DNA of 64,000 bases from Alistipes sp. (GTDB lineage Bacteria; Bacteroidota; Bacteroidia; Bacteroidales; Rikenellaceae). The notes beneath the pieces were generated by a model, which did no database searches, was not told the origin of the DNA, and saw only the letters and a program-made list of their open reading frames with translations. Within the stretch, counting starts at the first letter, position 1, and every line of letters begins with the position of its first letter. This document shows positions 35,045 to 43,300 of this stretch, in pieces. The position numbers were made by a program, and so were the translations under genes. The stretch spans positions 100,687 through 164,686 of the forward strand of contig JAGAPT010000017.1 of assembly GCA_017623115.1 (NCBI GenBank), written 5' to 3'.

Positions 35045-36229
35045 CTACTTCTCCTCTTTCGTAAATACTACCGACGAACAGTTTCCACCAAAACCAAACG
35101 AGTTGGAGAGTACACAGCGTACCTCAACATCGGTTCGGAAGGTGGTTTCGGGTATCAACTCCAATCCTGCAATAGGGGTCGTAAAGCGCAAATTCGGGTA
35201 GATAAACCCTTCATGCACAGCGACAGCCGACAAGACCGCCTCCACACCACCGGCAGCTGCCAGGGTATGTCCCGTAAACCCCTTGGTCGAACTGAACGGA
35301 GGCATTTTTGCGCCAAACAGACGACGAAGAGCCTGCCCCTCAGAGCGGTCGTTATTGCCCGTACCCGTACCATGCACATTGATATAGTCAACCGCCTCGG
35401 GAGCAACCCCTGCACGTCGCAACGCCTCGCTCATGGCCAGGAAAGCCCCTTCGCCCTCCTCCGACGAGGCAGTTTGGTGGAAGGCATCGTTGCTATTTGC
35501 AACACCGGCCACTCGGCAATAGCACTTCGCTGCATCCTCGGCTCGCATCAGCACCAGATAGCCGGCACCCTCGCCCAAATTCAGCCCTTGGCGGCTTTCG
35601 TCAAAGGGACGACACGGCTCCGCATCGAGAATCATCAGCGACTTGAATCCGTTGAGCGTAAAGGCACTCAGCGCATCGGTACCACCCACGACACAACAAT
35701 CCACCACGCCATGGCGAATCAATCGTTCGCCTGCTAAAATAGCATTGGCAGCCGACGAGCATGCCGTACTGATGGTGGTTCGATAACCTCGAATATCGTT
35801 ATAGCGGGCAATCGCCTCGGTCGATGCGGCACAATCGTGCATCCGCACCTCCCGCAAACGACCGGCTCGATCGTTCACCAAAAACTCGGCAAAGAAGTGT
35901 TCGGTAAGATCCATACCACCTACCGAGGTGGCCGATACAAGACCTTTACGCAAACCCTCGGGCACTCGGGCATCGGCCAAAGCCTCCTGCACGGCCAACA
36001 TACCCAGCAATGCCGTGCGCGATAGCGTAGCAGCTTCGGGAAGCCCCAAGCGTGTTTGCAGGGCTTCATTGCTCATGGCCAACTCCCCCACCGGCAAGTG
36101 GTGCAACGTCTTTAACAACGCAGGCTCCGCCGCAATGCCACTGCGTCCTTGGCGGATGGCCGTAAGATTCTCGGCGACCCCCACACCGAGAGCCGTCACC
36201 AAACCTACACCACCGACAACGATGCGCAT
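35045..36229 (-). CDS. Beta-ketoacyl-ACP synthase (FabF-like)
   Basis: A 394-residue ketosynthase with the Cys-His-His triad: Cys157 in ISTACSSAAN, His in NVHGTGTGNND and His in KGFTGHTLAAAGG. It carries out decarboxylative condensation of malonyl-ACP with the growing aryl polyene. It sits 12 bases after an acyl carrier protein gene and 1 base before the KS-like partner gene. Three active-looking ketosynthases occur in this operon, and which one elongates and which one primes is not visible from sequence. Confidence 0.93.
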   Translation of the reverse strand: MRIVVGGVGLVTALGVGVAENLTAIRQGRSGIAAEPALLKTLHHLPVGELAMSNEALQTRLGLPEAATLSRTALLGMLAVQEALADARVPEGLRKGLVSATSVGGMDLTEHFFAEFLVNDRAGRLREVRMHDCAASTEAIARYNDIRGYRTTISTACSSAANAILAGERLIRHGVVDCCVVGGTDALSAFTLNGFKSLMILDAEPCRPFDESRQGLNLGEGAGYLVLMRAEDAAKCYCRVAGVANSNDAFHQTASSEEGEGAFLAMSEALRRAGVAPEAVDYINVHGTGTGNNDRSEGQALRRLFGAKMPPFSSTKGFTGHTLAAAGGVEAVLSAVAVHEGFIYPNLRFTTPIAGLELIPETTFRTDVEVRCVLSNSFGFGGNCSSVVFTKEEK

Positions 36230-36241
36230 CTTCAGCCCGCT

Positions 36242-36496
36242 TTATTGACGATGTTGCATGACATATTCGGCCAACGTCTTGACCGAATAGAAGACCGGCT
36301 TGGCCTCGGCCGAGTTGGCCAAACGCACGCCGTAGTTCTTCTCCAGAATCAGGATAATCTCCAGCGCATCAATCGAATCCAGCCCCAGGCCATCACCAAA
36401 CAACGGAGCCTCGGCATCGATATCGGCCGGTGTAATATCCTCCAGATTCAGCTCCTCAATCAGGTGCTGCTTCAACTCTTCAATCAACTTTTCCAT
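36242..36496 (-). CDS. Acyl carrier protein
   Basis: An 84-residue acyl carrier protein. The phosphopantetheine attachment serine is Ser41 in GLGLDSIDALEI, the standard DS[IL] motif at the start of helix II. It lies between two ketosynthase genes and probably carries the aryl or polyene intermediate. A second acyl carrier protein is encoded at 41057-41302. Confidence 0.95.
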   Translation of the reverse strand: MEKLIEELKQHLIEELNLEDITPADIDAEAPLFGDGLGLDSIDALEIILILEKNYGVRLANSAEAKPVFYSVKTLAEYVMQHRQ

Positions 36497-36520
36497 CTCT
36501 TGATCTATTTTTTTTATCTG

Positions 36521-38194
36521 TTATGCTTGTTGTAACAATTTCAATCGGTAGTTCCACTCCTCGCCCAACTTCTCGGCCCAGCCACAAACCACTCGGTCGG
36601 CTCGTCCTTGTCGAATCAGCAGACGACCATAAGCCTCCGCTGCCCCCGTATCCTCCGTTTCGATAAAGAAGGTGTTATCGCCTTGTATTTGGTGACGGAT
36701 GCACATCTCACCGGCCGCCACATTGGGCAGTGTATAGACAAAAAGCGCAGGCGACGTACCCTCGGGCGCATGCCGATTGACCTCCTTCTGGTGCGCCCAG
36801 TCGGCTTCGAGCGACGACGAGCAATTCGCCAGCACCAAGGCTCGGCGCGTAGGTTCCACCTCTGCCCATGCGGGCTCGGCAGCCAACAACGTCTCCATGG
36901 CCACATAGAGTCCCTTTGCTAGGTCGCTCATCTTATAAAACTTCATATTCGGAGCACCCAAGGCCTTGAACCGTTCACGAATATAGGCTGCAAATGGTGC
37001 ATCACACGAAGCCATCGCATAGGTTGCTCCCTCTTGTACCTCCTTCGTCGGCAACGGCTTGGGACGGCACATCGTTTCAGCCAGCAGCACTACGGCCGCA
37101 TTGCATCCGCCAAAGCCCGAGGCGGTCTTCACACAGCACGGTTTTGCAATCGGCTGTGTCGCTCCCGATACCTGCAACGGACAAGGCGTATCGCTCACAC
37201 GAAAGCCCTGTGTCGCGAAGAGCTCCCCTCCACGCATGGCCTCCACCGAAAGAATACTTTCCACAACGCCCGATGCGCCCAGCGTATGGCCGATATAGCC
37301 CTTCAGCCCGGCCGTCGGCACTTCGGATAAGCCGGCCCAAGCCAGAGCCTTGCTCTCCATCTCGTCGTTATAGCGGGTAGCCGTGCCATGCGGATTGACC
37401 ATTCCCACCTCATCGGCCGTCACACCGGCCTCTTGCAGGGCCTCCCGAATCGCATAATATAGTCCATCGCCCGTGCGTGAGGGACCCGAAATATGATTCG
37501 CGTCGTTCGTCACCGCACCTCCGGCCAGGCAAACCACCGGCTCCTCGGCACGGCTGCGGTCACAGGTCAGCAACAACGCTCCACAGGCCTCTCCCAACGT
37601 CAAACCATCCCGCTCGGCATCATAGGGTCGACATGGCTGCTCGCTAATCGACTTAAACGAGGCAAACCCCGAGGTAATAAACTCCGAGAGTTCATCCCCT
37701 CCGGCCACAATCACATGACGACATTGTCCATCGAGCAGCAGATTGCGGGCAACAACCATCGCCGAAAGCCCCGAAATACAGGCATTCGAGATAAGTATCG
37801 GTGCTCTTCCACCACCCAGATAGGACACAATACGTTGTGCCGTATGCGCCAAAAAGGCCTCATCGGGAATCGTGGAATGGTCGGCCAGAGATGCGACATT
37901 ACCCTTCGTGGTCGACAGAATCAGCTGTACCCCATCATCGGCCAAAGTAAGTGCCGCAGCCCTACACACCGCCTCGATTTGTCGCACCATGAGCGATTCG
38001 AAACGGGTCAACCCGGCAATAGGTTCGGCCATCGGATGCCGGGCTGGAATTGCCCCAACCGGCATCGCATACTGCGCACTCCACCCAAGGCCACACTCAC
38101 CACGACGAATCGCCACCAGGCTTTCATCGCGGTCGCCCAGAGCCGACAGCAGGCTCGTAGCACCTACATATATCGCACTTATTGTTTCAGCCAT
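36521..38194 (-). CDS. Beta-ketoacyl-ACP synthase with a C-terminal degenerate KS-like domain
   Basis: A 557-residue protein starting at the ATG at 38194; a GTG four codons upstream is less likely. Residues 1 to about 375 form a complete ketosynthase: Cys139 in ISNACISGLSA, His in NPHGTATRYND and His in KGYIGHTLGASG. About 175 residues follow that ordinary FabF enzymes lack. They contain SPALFVYTLPNVAAGEM and GDNTFFIETED, similar in pattern to the stand-alone KS-like protein at 34225-35043 and without a nucleophilic Cys in context. The gene overlaps the thioesterase gene by 16 bases. The tail may act as a built-in partner domain. Confidence 0.88.
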   Translation of the reverse strand: MAETISAIYVGATSLLSALGDRDESLVAIRRGECGLGWSAQYAMPVGAIPARHPMAEPIAGLTRFESLMVRQIEAVCRAAALTLADDGVQLILSTTKGNVASLADHSTIPDEAFLAHTAQRIVSYLGGGRAPILISNACISGLSAMVVARNLLLDGQCRHVIVAGGDELSEFITSGFASFKSISEQPCRPYDAERDGLTLGEACGALLLTCDRSRAEEPVVCLAGGAVTNDANHISGPSRTGDGLYYAIREALQEAGVTADEVGMVNPHGTATRYNDEMESKALAWAGLSEVPTAGLKGYIGHTLGASGVVESILSVEAMRGGELFATQGFRVSDTPCPLQVSGATQPIAKPCCVKTASGFGGCNAAVVLLAETMCRPKPLPTKEVQEGATYAMASCDAPFAAYIRERFKALGAPNMKFYKMSDLAKGLYVAMETLLAAEPAWAEVEPTRRALVLANCSSSLEADWAHQKEVNRHAPEGTSPALFVYTLPNVAAGEMCIRHQIQGDNTFFIETEDTGAAEAYGRLLIRQGRADRVVCGWAEKLGEEWNYRLKLLQQA

Positions 38195-38634
38195 TTCGCT
38201 TTCCACTCCTCATAAAACGGGGGACAATTCAACGCCATCTCACCCGCCGCATCGACAAATACCTGCATCGAACTACCCCGAGCGACCACCGCTCCATCAC
38301 GATCACGACGTACCGTATATTCAAAGCACAACTTGGCACCGGCCACGGCCATATAACGTGTCTCAACCGTTGCCGTATCATCCACCGTCAGCGGTGAGAG
38401 GTATTGCAACTGCATATCGACAATCGGCGCCGTATAGCCATTGCGGTAGAAATCCATGTATCCGATACCGGGATAGGTACGCCCAAAGGCCTCGCGTCCA
38501 TCCTCAAAGTAGCGCACATACTCCCCATGCCACACCACCTGCATCGAGTCCACCTCACTGAAACGAACCCGAATGGAGGTCGTGGCACACAAGGCTGCCT
38601 CCGTCTCTTTTGCTTTGCGTCTGCGTCGTGTCAT
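38179..38634 (-). CDS. Acyl-CoA/acyl-ACP thioesterase (4HBT hotdog family)
   Basis: A 151-residue hotdog thioesterase. The 4-hydroxybenzoyl-CoA thioesterase signature is visible as RFSEVDSMQVVWHGEYVRYFEDGREAF. It may release the finished polyene from its carrier or clear stalled intermediates. The start overlaps the preceding dehydratase stop (ATGA), and the end overlaps the ketosynthase start. Confidence 0.9.
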   Translation of the reverse strand: MTRRRRKAKETEAALCATTSIRVRFSEVDSMQVVWHGEYVRYFEDGREAFGRTYPGIGYMDFYRNGYTAPIVDMQLQYLSPLTVDDTATVETRYMAVAGAKLCFEYTVRRDRDGAVVARGSSMQVFVDAAGEMALNCPPFYEEWKAKWLKQ

Positions 38635-39047
38635 CCTTTCAATACTATTTTCATGCGGCAGGTAGCCACGATTTGTCTTCCCACCCGCGTTTCAGCCTCC
38701 ACAAGCGTTACCTGAAAGACCTCTTGCAACACACGGATGGTCGTCTGTAACTGCTCGCCCACAGCCGGCAGGGATACCACCTGCAGGTTATTCACCGAGC
38801 CGATAAAGCCCAACTGCACCTCTTCGCCTCGCATGCGGGCCAAGTAGCCCACACGCGCTGCGGCCGATTGTGCCATATGCTCAATCAATCCGCACTCGGT
38901 CATCCGCCCCTGCTCGACAAAGAAATTGGGCTCCTTTACCTCAAAGGTGGTATACGACCCCTCGTCATCCATCCCAACGAAATGGTCGACCATCACCATC
39001 GGCGGACGTTGCGGAATCAAATCGAGTATGGAATATGGTTGCTGCAT
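38631..39047 (-). CDS. Hotdog-fold beta-hydroxyacyl-ACP dehydratase-like protein
   Basis: A 138-residue hotdog protein (ATG at 39047; a GTG two codons upstream is possible). It begins with YSILDLIPQRPPMVMVDHF, matching the N-terminal pattern of FabZ-like proteins (LLPHRYPFLLVDRV type), but the GHFP histidine motif reads EPNFFVEQGRMTECG, so the usual catalytic residues are changed. Proteins of this type occur in aryl polyene clusters, where two hotdog proteins may form one dehydratase. Here it likely pairs with the GHFP-containing protein at 32573-32935. Confidence 0.8.
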   Translation of the reverse strand: MQQPYSILDLIPQRPPMVMVDHFVGMDDEGSYTTFEVKEPNFFVEQGRMTECGLIEHMAQSAAARVGYLARMRGEEVQLGFIGSVNNLQVVSLPAVGEQLQTTIRVLQEVFQVTLVEAETRVGRQIVATCRMKIVLKG

Positions 39048-39067
39048 CTTCACCTCGTTTTTTCTCC

Positions 39068-40168
39068 CTAACGAGCCGCACGTTTACATACCATAATCGT
39101 ATGTCCCAAACCCAGGCCATCGATACACTGCTCGACCTCCAGACCGGCAGCCTCCACGCAGCGAATCATATCCTCCGAGTGGTACATCTTGCTATTGCCG
39201 TTGGCCATCGCTGTAAAGTAGATGCTGGTCAGCGTCAAACAATAGGCCGCTGTCTCAAAGCGTTGGCGATCCCAGAAGGTCTCCATGATATAGAGGCGAC
39301 TCGCATCGTCTATCGAAGCAGCCGCACGACGGCAGATGCTCGTTACCTGCTCCTCGGAGAAGCAGTCGAGGAATTGGCTCATCCAAATCACATCGAAAGC
39401 AGGTTGCGGGAAGGCTGTCTGCTCATCGAGCAGATTGCAACCATAGCCATGAATACGCTCCGCTCCCGCTTGTCCGGCCGTCGCCTCGCGCATCAAGGCC
39501 AACTGTTGCGGCAAATCCATGATGGTTACCTCCACCTCTGCATCATGCTGCACACACTGCATCGCCCAGCGGCCCGTATTGCCGCCCACATCGAGCAGGC
39601 GACGCACCTTTCGCTCGCCGCCAAAGACCACCTTCAAAGCCTCCTGAAACGATTCGTCGGAGTAGAAGTGGTCGAAGCCGAACCAACTGCGTTGCACCTC
39701 CTCAGGCAGGCTCGAAAGCCCCTCATAGATGGTGGGCCAATCGCCAAAGACCTTCAATCCCGCAGGACGCTCTTCACGCAACGCCTCATCGAGATGAAAC
39801 AAGCCCAGGTAATTGACATCGTGGTTAAAATCGAGATTGGCGCGAGCCATCGGGTCGTTCAGCAGAAACCAGCCCGCCTTCGACAAGCGATACTGCTCAC
39901 CCTCGACGAGCACCGTACCAATCGAAAGCGAGGCTTCGAGCAACACTTGAGCCGCATAGGAGGAGATTGCCGCTGCCTCGGCAATCTGTTGCTGCGTAGC
40001 CCCCTCACGATGCTCGGCCAAATAGGCCAGGATGCCATATTTGAGCATCAGGCGCGAAACCTGAAAGACCACCGGTGCAAAGGCTATCTCCTGTGCACGA
40101 CGTTGTGCCGCGAGTGCCGTCTGCTGCTCGTGGCCATATATTTTTGCTAATTGCGGTGTCAGTTTCAT
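39068..40168 (-). CDS. SAM-dependent O-methyltransferase (acetylserotonin-type)
   Basis: A 366-residue methyltransferase with an N-terminal helical dimerisation/winged-helix region (TQQQIAEAAAISSYAAQVLLE) and a class I SAM domain: LLDVGGNTGRWAMQ, TIMDLPQQLALM and DVIWMSQFLDCFSEEQ. It may methylate the aryl ring or a hydroxyl of the polyene head. It lies 2 bases after the LpxL-like gene. Whether it modifies O or C is not certain. Confidence 0.88.
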   Translation of the reverse strand: MKLTPQLAKIYGHEQQTALAAQRRAQEIAFAPVVFQVSRLMLKYGILAYLAEHREGATQQQIAEAAAISSYAAQVLLEASLSIGTVLVEGEQYRLSKAGWFLLNDPMARANLDFNHDVNYLGLFHLDEALREERPAGLKVFGDWPTIYEGLSSLPEEVQRSWFGFDHFYSDESFQEALKVVFGGERKVRRLLDVGGNTGRWAMQCVQHDAEVEVTIMDLPQQLALMREATAGQAGAERIHGYGCNLLDEQTAFPQPAFDVIWMSQFLDCFSEEQVTSICRRAAASIDDASRLYIMETFWDRQRFETAAYCLTLTSIYFTAMANGNSKMYHSEDMIRCVEAAGLEVEQCIDGLGLGHTIMVCKRAAR

Positions 40169-40170
40169 CG

Positions 40171-41064
40171 TTATTCGTTCCAGAAAGGATAAAAGTTAAA
40201 CCACTGATAAGGATAGTGTTGCATCAACGTCTCCAACGACGTGGCATAGTGTTGCATCAAGGTCGGCACCTCGGCTCGTCCCCCCTCGGAAGCTATCGTA
40301 AAATGGAAACGATAGGTACGTTTCGGCTCACGCATGGTATAATAAAAAATCACGGGAACGCGACATTTCGAGGCTATGAGGAAGGGGCCTTTAGGCAACT
40401 TTACCCGACCACCCATCAGCTCCATCTCCTCCGCCGAGTTCGGATCGAGGTAGCGATCGCCGTTGAAGCAGACCAACTCTCCCCTATCCAAAGCCGCCTT
40501 CATGCGCAGCAACGCTTCGATGGGATCTTCGTTTACCGGAATAATCGAATAGGCGTGCTCCTCCATCTCCTCCTTGTCGAGCAACTCCTTGATGCGTTGA
40601 TGCTCGGCATCGTACATGACGATGTTGATTTTTCGGCCATATTGCCCGAAGAAACCGGCTCCGGCCTCCCAGCACCCGACATGTGCGCCAATGAGAACCG
40701 CACCATGCCCCTGCTCCAGCAGGGCAAGAAACGACTCGAATGCCTCGCCAAAGCAAAAATGATAGCGATTGGCCAGGCCGCCTCGCAGCGCAATTTTATC
40801 AATCAGCGTCTGCCCGAAGCAATAGTAGTGGCGATAGAGTGCCACCATCGCTGCCATGCGACTCAACCCGCGACGACGACGATGGTAGTTCCAAATAGCC
40901 CGCGTTGCCCGCGGAGCAAACGGAATGAAGTACAGTGCCACAAAGGCCAACAAAGTATACGCCCCACGAATCCCCAGCAGACGAATTACACGAACAAAAA
41001 TCAAATAACCCGTATGCCCTCCGCGCGACTTACCATCCCAGCCTTTATGTGCCTCGTTAGCCAT
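40171..41064 (-). CDS. LpxL/HtrB-like lysophospholipid acyltransferase
   Basis: A 297-residue membrane acyltransferase starting at the ATG at 41064, overlapping the acyl carrier protein gene by 8 bases. An N-terminal hydrophobic segment (GAYTLLAFVALYFIPFA) precedes the acyltransferase core with the HX4E motif in IGAHVGCWEAG. It uses acyl-ACP donors in homologous lipid A synthesis. Here it may attach the polyene acyl chain, carried by the adjacent acyl carrier protein, to a lipid anchor. Confidence 0.88.
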   Translation of the reverse strand: MANEAHKGWDGKSRGGHTGYLIFVRVIRLLGIRGAYTLLAFVALYFIPFAPRATRAIWNYHRRRRGLSRMAAMVALYRHYYCFGQTLIDKIALRGGLANRYHFCFGEAFESFLALLEQGHGAVLIGAHVGCWEAGAGFFGQYGRKINIVMYDAEHQRIKELLDKEEMEEHAYSIIPVNEDPIEALLRMKAALDRGELVCFNGDRYLDPNSAEEMELMGGRVKLPKGPFLIASKCRVPVIFYYTMREPKRTYRFHFTIASEGGRAEVPTLMQHYATSLETLMQHYPYQWFNFYPFWNE

Positions 41065-41302
41065 TGATTTTACGCCACAACATCTCGTAGAAATCGGCAA
41101 AGGTGGCAACACCCACAAAGTCGGGACCCTTCAACGTAATGCCGAAGTTCTGCTCAACCAAGACCACCACATCGACCAAATCGAGACTATCCAGTCCCAA
41201 CGTCTCCGTCAGCAAGGCCTCGGGCGTGATGGCCGCCGCTTCGATTTCAAACTCCTCGGCCAATACCACAATGGCCTTTTCAATCAATTCCTCTTTTGTC
41301 AT
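41057..41302 (-). CDS. Acyl carrier protein
   Basis: An 81-residue acyl carrier protein starting at the ATG at 41302. The attachment serine is Ser39 in TLGLDSLDLVD. It lies between a ketosynthase and an acyltransferase gene, overlapping the latter by 8 bases. With the other carrier protein of this operon it allows separate starter and extension carriers. Confidence 0.95.
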   Translation of the reverse strand: MTKEELIEKAIVVLAEEFEIEAAAITPEALLTETLGLDSLDLVDVVVLVEQNFGITLKGPDFVGVATFADFYEMLWRKING

Positions 41303-41324
41303 CTCTCTTATACTTGTTTTTTCG

Positions 41325-42551
41325 TTACTGTTTGATTTTCCGTATAATAAGGGTCGAATTTGTACCGCCAAATCCAAACGAATTGCTCAAGAAGGTATCA
41401 AACGCTCTATCGACACGTTCGCGTGGAATATTGAGCAGAGCCGATGCTTCATCGGGCTCCTCGAAATTCAGATTCGGAGCAATAAAATCGTGCTGCATCA
41501 TCAACATCGAGTAGACCACCTCACTCGCTCCGGCCATCCACATCTCGTGGCCTGTAAAGGATTTGGTCGAGGTAACAAGCGGACGATGTGCGCCAAAGAC
41601 CTCGGCAATCGCACGCGCCTCATTCTGATCGCCAATCGGGGTCGAAGTCGCATGGGCATTGACATAATCAATCTGCTCGGGAGTCATTTCCGCATCACGC
41701 AACGCCATACGCAACGAACGCGCAGGTCCATCGACATTCGGCACCGAGATATGGTCGCCATTCGACGAGAATCCGTATCCCACCACCTCGGCCAGAATCG
41801 TTGCACCACGACGCACAGCCGACTCGCAACTCTCCAAAATAACCGTAGCAGCACCGCCACTCGGCACCAAGCCATCCCGGTTTTTATCAAATGGGCGTGA
41901 GGCCTTTGCCGGCTCGTCCTCGCGCATCGAGAAGGCACTCAGGGCATCGAAATTACCCACCGAATAGACATTGACCTCCTCGGCTCCTCCGCAGATGACA
42001 CACTCCTGCAAGCCCTGACGAATCAGCATATAGCCCATACCAATGGCATGTGAACCACTCGCGCAGGCTCCCGAGATGGTAAAGTTGACACCTCGCAGAT
42101 TGAAAATCGTTGAGAGGTTCATCGTGATGGTCGAGTTCATCGACTGGAAAATATTGCCCGAGCCGACAAGAGCCGTATTGCGCTTAGCACGGATGATATC
42201 CACCCCATTAATCACCGGCTCGGCCGAACTGTCATTCCCATAGAGGATACCCACCTCGTGGGCAGCCAGAAAGTCGGCATCAATACCCGCCTCGGCCATC
42301 GCCTCGACGGTCGCCACATAGGCATATTGCCCCTGCTCGGGCAAGCAAAGACGCTGACGACGATCTAGTTTCCCCTTCAACTCGGGTTTCTCGAGTATAC
42401 CCGTCAATGCCGAACGATAGCCCAACTCTTTGCGTGCAGGGTCGATACCAATGCCCGAACGCCCCTCATAGAGCGAACGCGTTACCTCCTCTTTATTTTT
42501 TCCGATGCAGGAATAGATACCCATTCCCGTGATGACTACTCTGTTTTTCAT
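41325..42551 (-). CDS. Beta-ketoacyl-ACP synthase (FabF/FabB-like)
   Basis: A 408-residue ketosynthase. The triad is Cys163 in ISGACASGSHA, His in NAHATSTPIGD and His in KSFTGHEMWMAG. Sequence near the active site resembles the FabB/FabF type used in aryl polyene elongation. It lies 3 bases after the ketoreductase gene and 22 before the acyl carrier protein gene. Confidence 0.93.
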   Translation of the reverse strand: MKNRVVITGMGIYSCIGKNKEEVTRSLYEGRSGIGIDPARKELGYRSALTGILEKPELKGKLDRRQRLCLPEQGQYAYVATVEAMAEAGIDADFLAAHEVGILYGNDSSAEPVINGVDIIRAKRNTALVGSGNIFQSMNSTITMNLSTIFNLRGVNFTISGACASGSHAIGMGYMLIRQGLQECVICGGAEEVNVYSVGNFDALSAFSMREDEPAKASRPFDKNRDGLVPSGGAATVILESCESAVRRGATILAEVVGYGFSSNGDHISVPNVDGPARSLRMALRDAEMTPEQIDYVNAHATSTPIGDQNEARAIAEVFGAHRPLVTSTKSFTGHEMWMAGASEVVYSMLMMQHDFIAPNLNFEEPDEASALLNIPRERVDRAFDTFLSNSFGFGGTNSTLIIRKIKQ

Positions 42552-42554
42552 CGC

Positions 42555-43295
42555 TTACATGTATATTCCGCCATTAATCGATATCACCTCTCCGGTGATG
42601 TAGGCTGCACCATCCGAGCAAAGGAAGGCCACCAAATCGGCCACCTCCTCCGCCTCGCCAAAACGGCCGACTGGAATCAGTTTTTTGAGTTCCGCCTCAT
42701 TCAGATCGCCTGTCATATCGGTACGAATAAAACCCGGTGCCACGGCATTTACCGTGATGTGTTTCTTGGCTACCTCCTGTGCCAGAGCCTTGGTCGCGGC
42801 AATCAATCCACCTTTGGCGGCCGAATAATTGGTCTGGCCGGGCAGTCCCTTGATACCCGAGAGGGATACGATATTGACCACTCGCCCCCACTTACGGACA
42901 ATCATATTCTTCAACAGCGGCTGGGTGACGTGATAGAATCCATCGAGCGAGGTAGCCAGGACTCGATGCCAATCTTCGCGCGGCATCCACATCAAGAGGT
43001 TATCTTTGCGAATGCCCGCATTATTGACCACCACCGAGATAACCTCCCCCGGATGCGCCTCTTGCCACGCCTCGAGTGCCTGCTCGACAGCCGCACCATC
43101 CGACACATCGAACGGGAGCAACTCCCCCTCCGACCCGGTTGCACGCACCGCCGCCAGGGTCTCCTCGGCAGCCGCATGGTTCGAGGCATAATTAATCAGC
43201 AGGCGATACCCGGCTTGGGCCAATCGAATGGCCACAGCACGACCGATACCTCGGCTTGCACCCGTTACGAGGGCATATCGTTGTTCACTCATCAT
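42555..43295 (-). CDS. 3-oxoacyl-ACP reductase (FabG-like SDR)
   Basis: A 246-residue short-chain dehydrogenase/reductase with the NADP-binding TGASRGIG motif, NNAG, and the Ser144-Tyr157-Lys161 catalytic residues (SLSG, YSAAK). It reduces the beta-keto group after each condensation in polyene synthesis. The start may be either of two adjacent ATG codons (43295 or 43292). It lies 5 bases after the ammonia-lyase stop. Confidence 0.93.
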   Translation of the reverse strand: MMSEQRYALVTGASRGIGRAVAIRLAQAGYRLLINYASNHAAAEETLAAVRATGSEGELLPFDVSDGAAVEQALEAWQEAHPGEVISVVVNNAGIRKDNLLMWMPREDWHRVLATSLDGFYHVTQPLLKNMIVRKWGRVVNIVSLSGIKGLPGQTNYSAAKGGLIAATKALAQEVAKKHITVNAVAPGFIRTDMTGDLNEAELKKLIPVGRFGEAEEVADLVAFLCSDGAAYITGEVISINGGIYM

Positions 43296-43300
43296 GGCTC

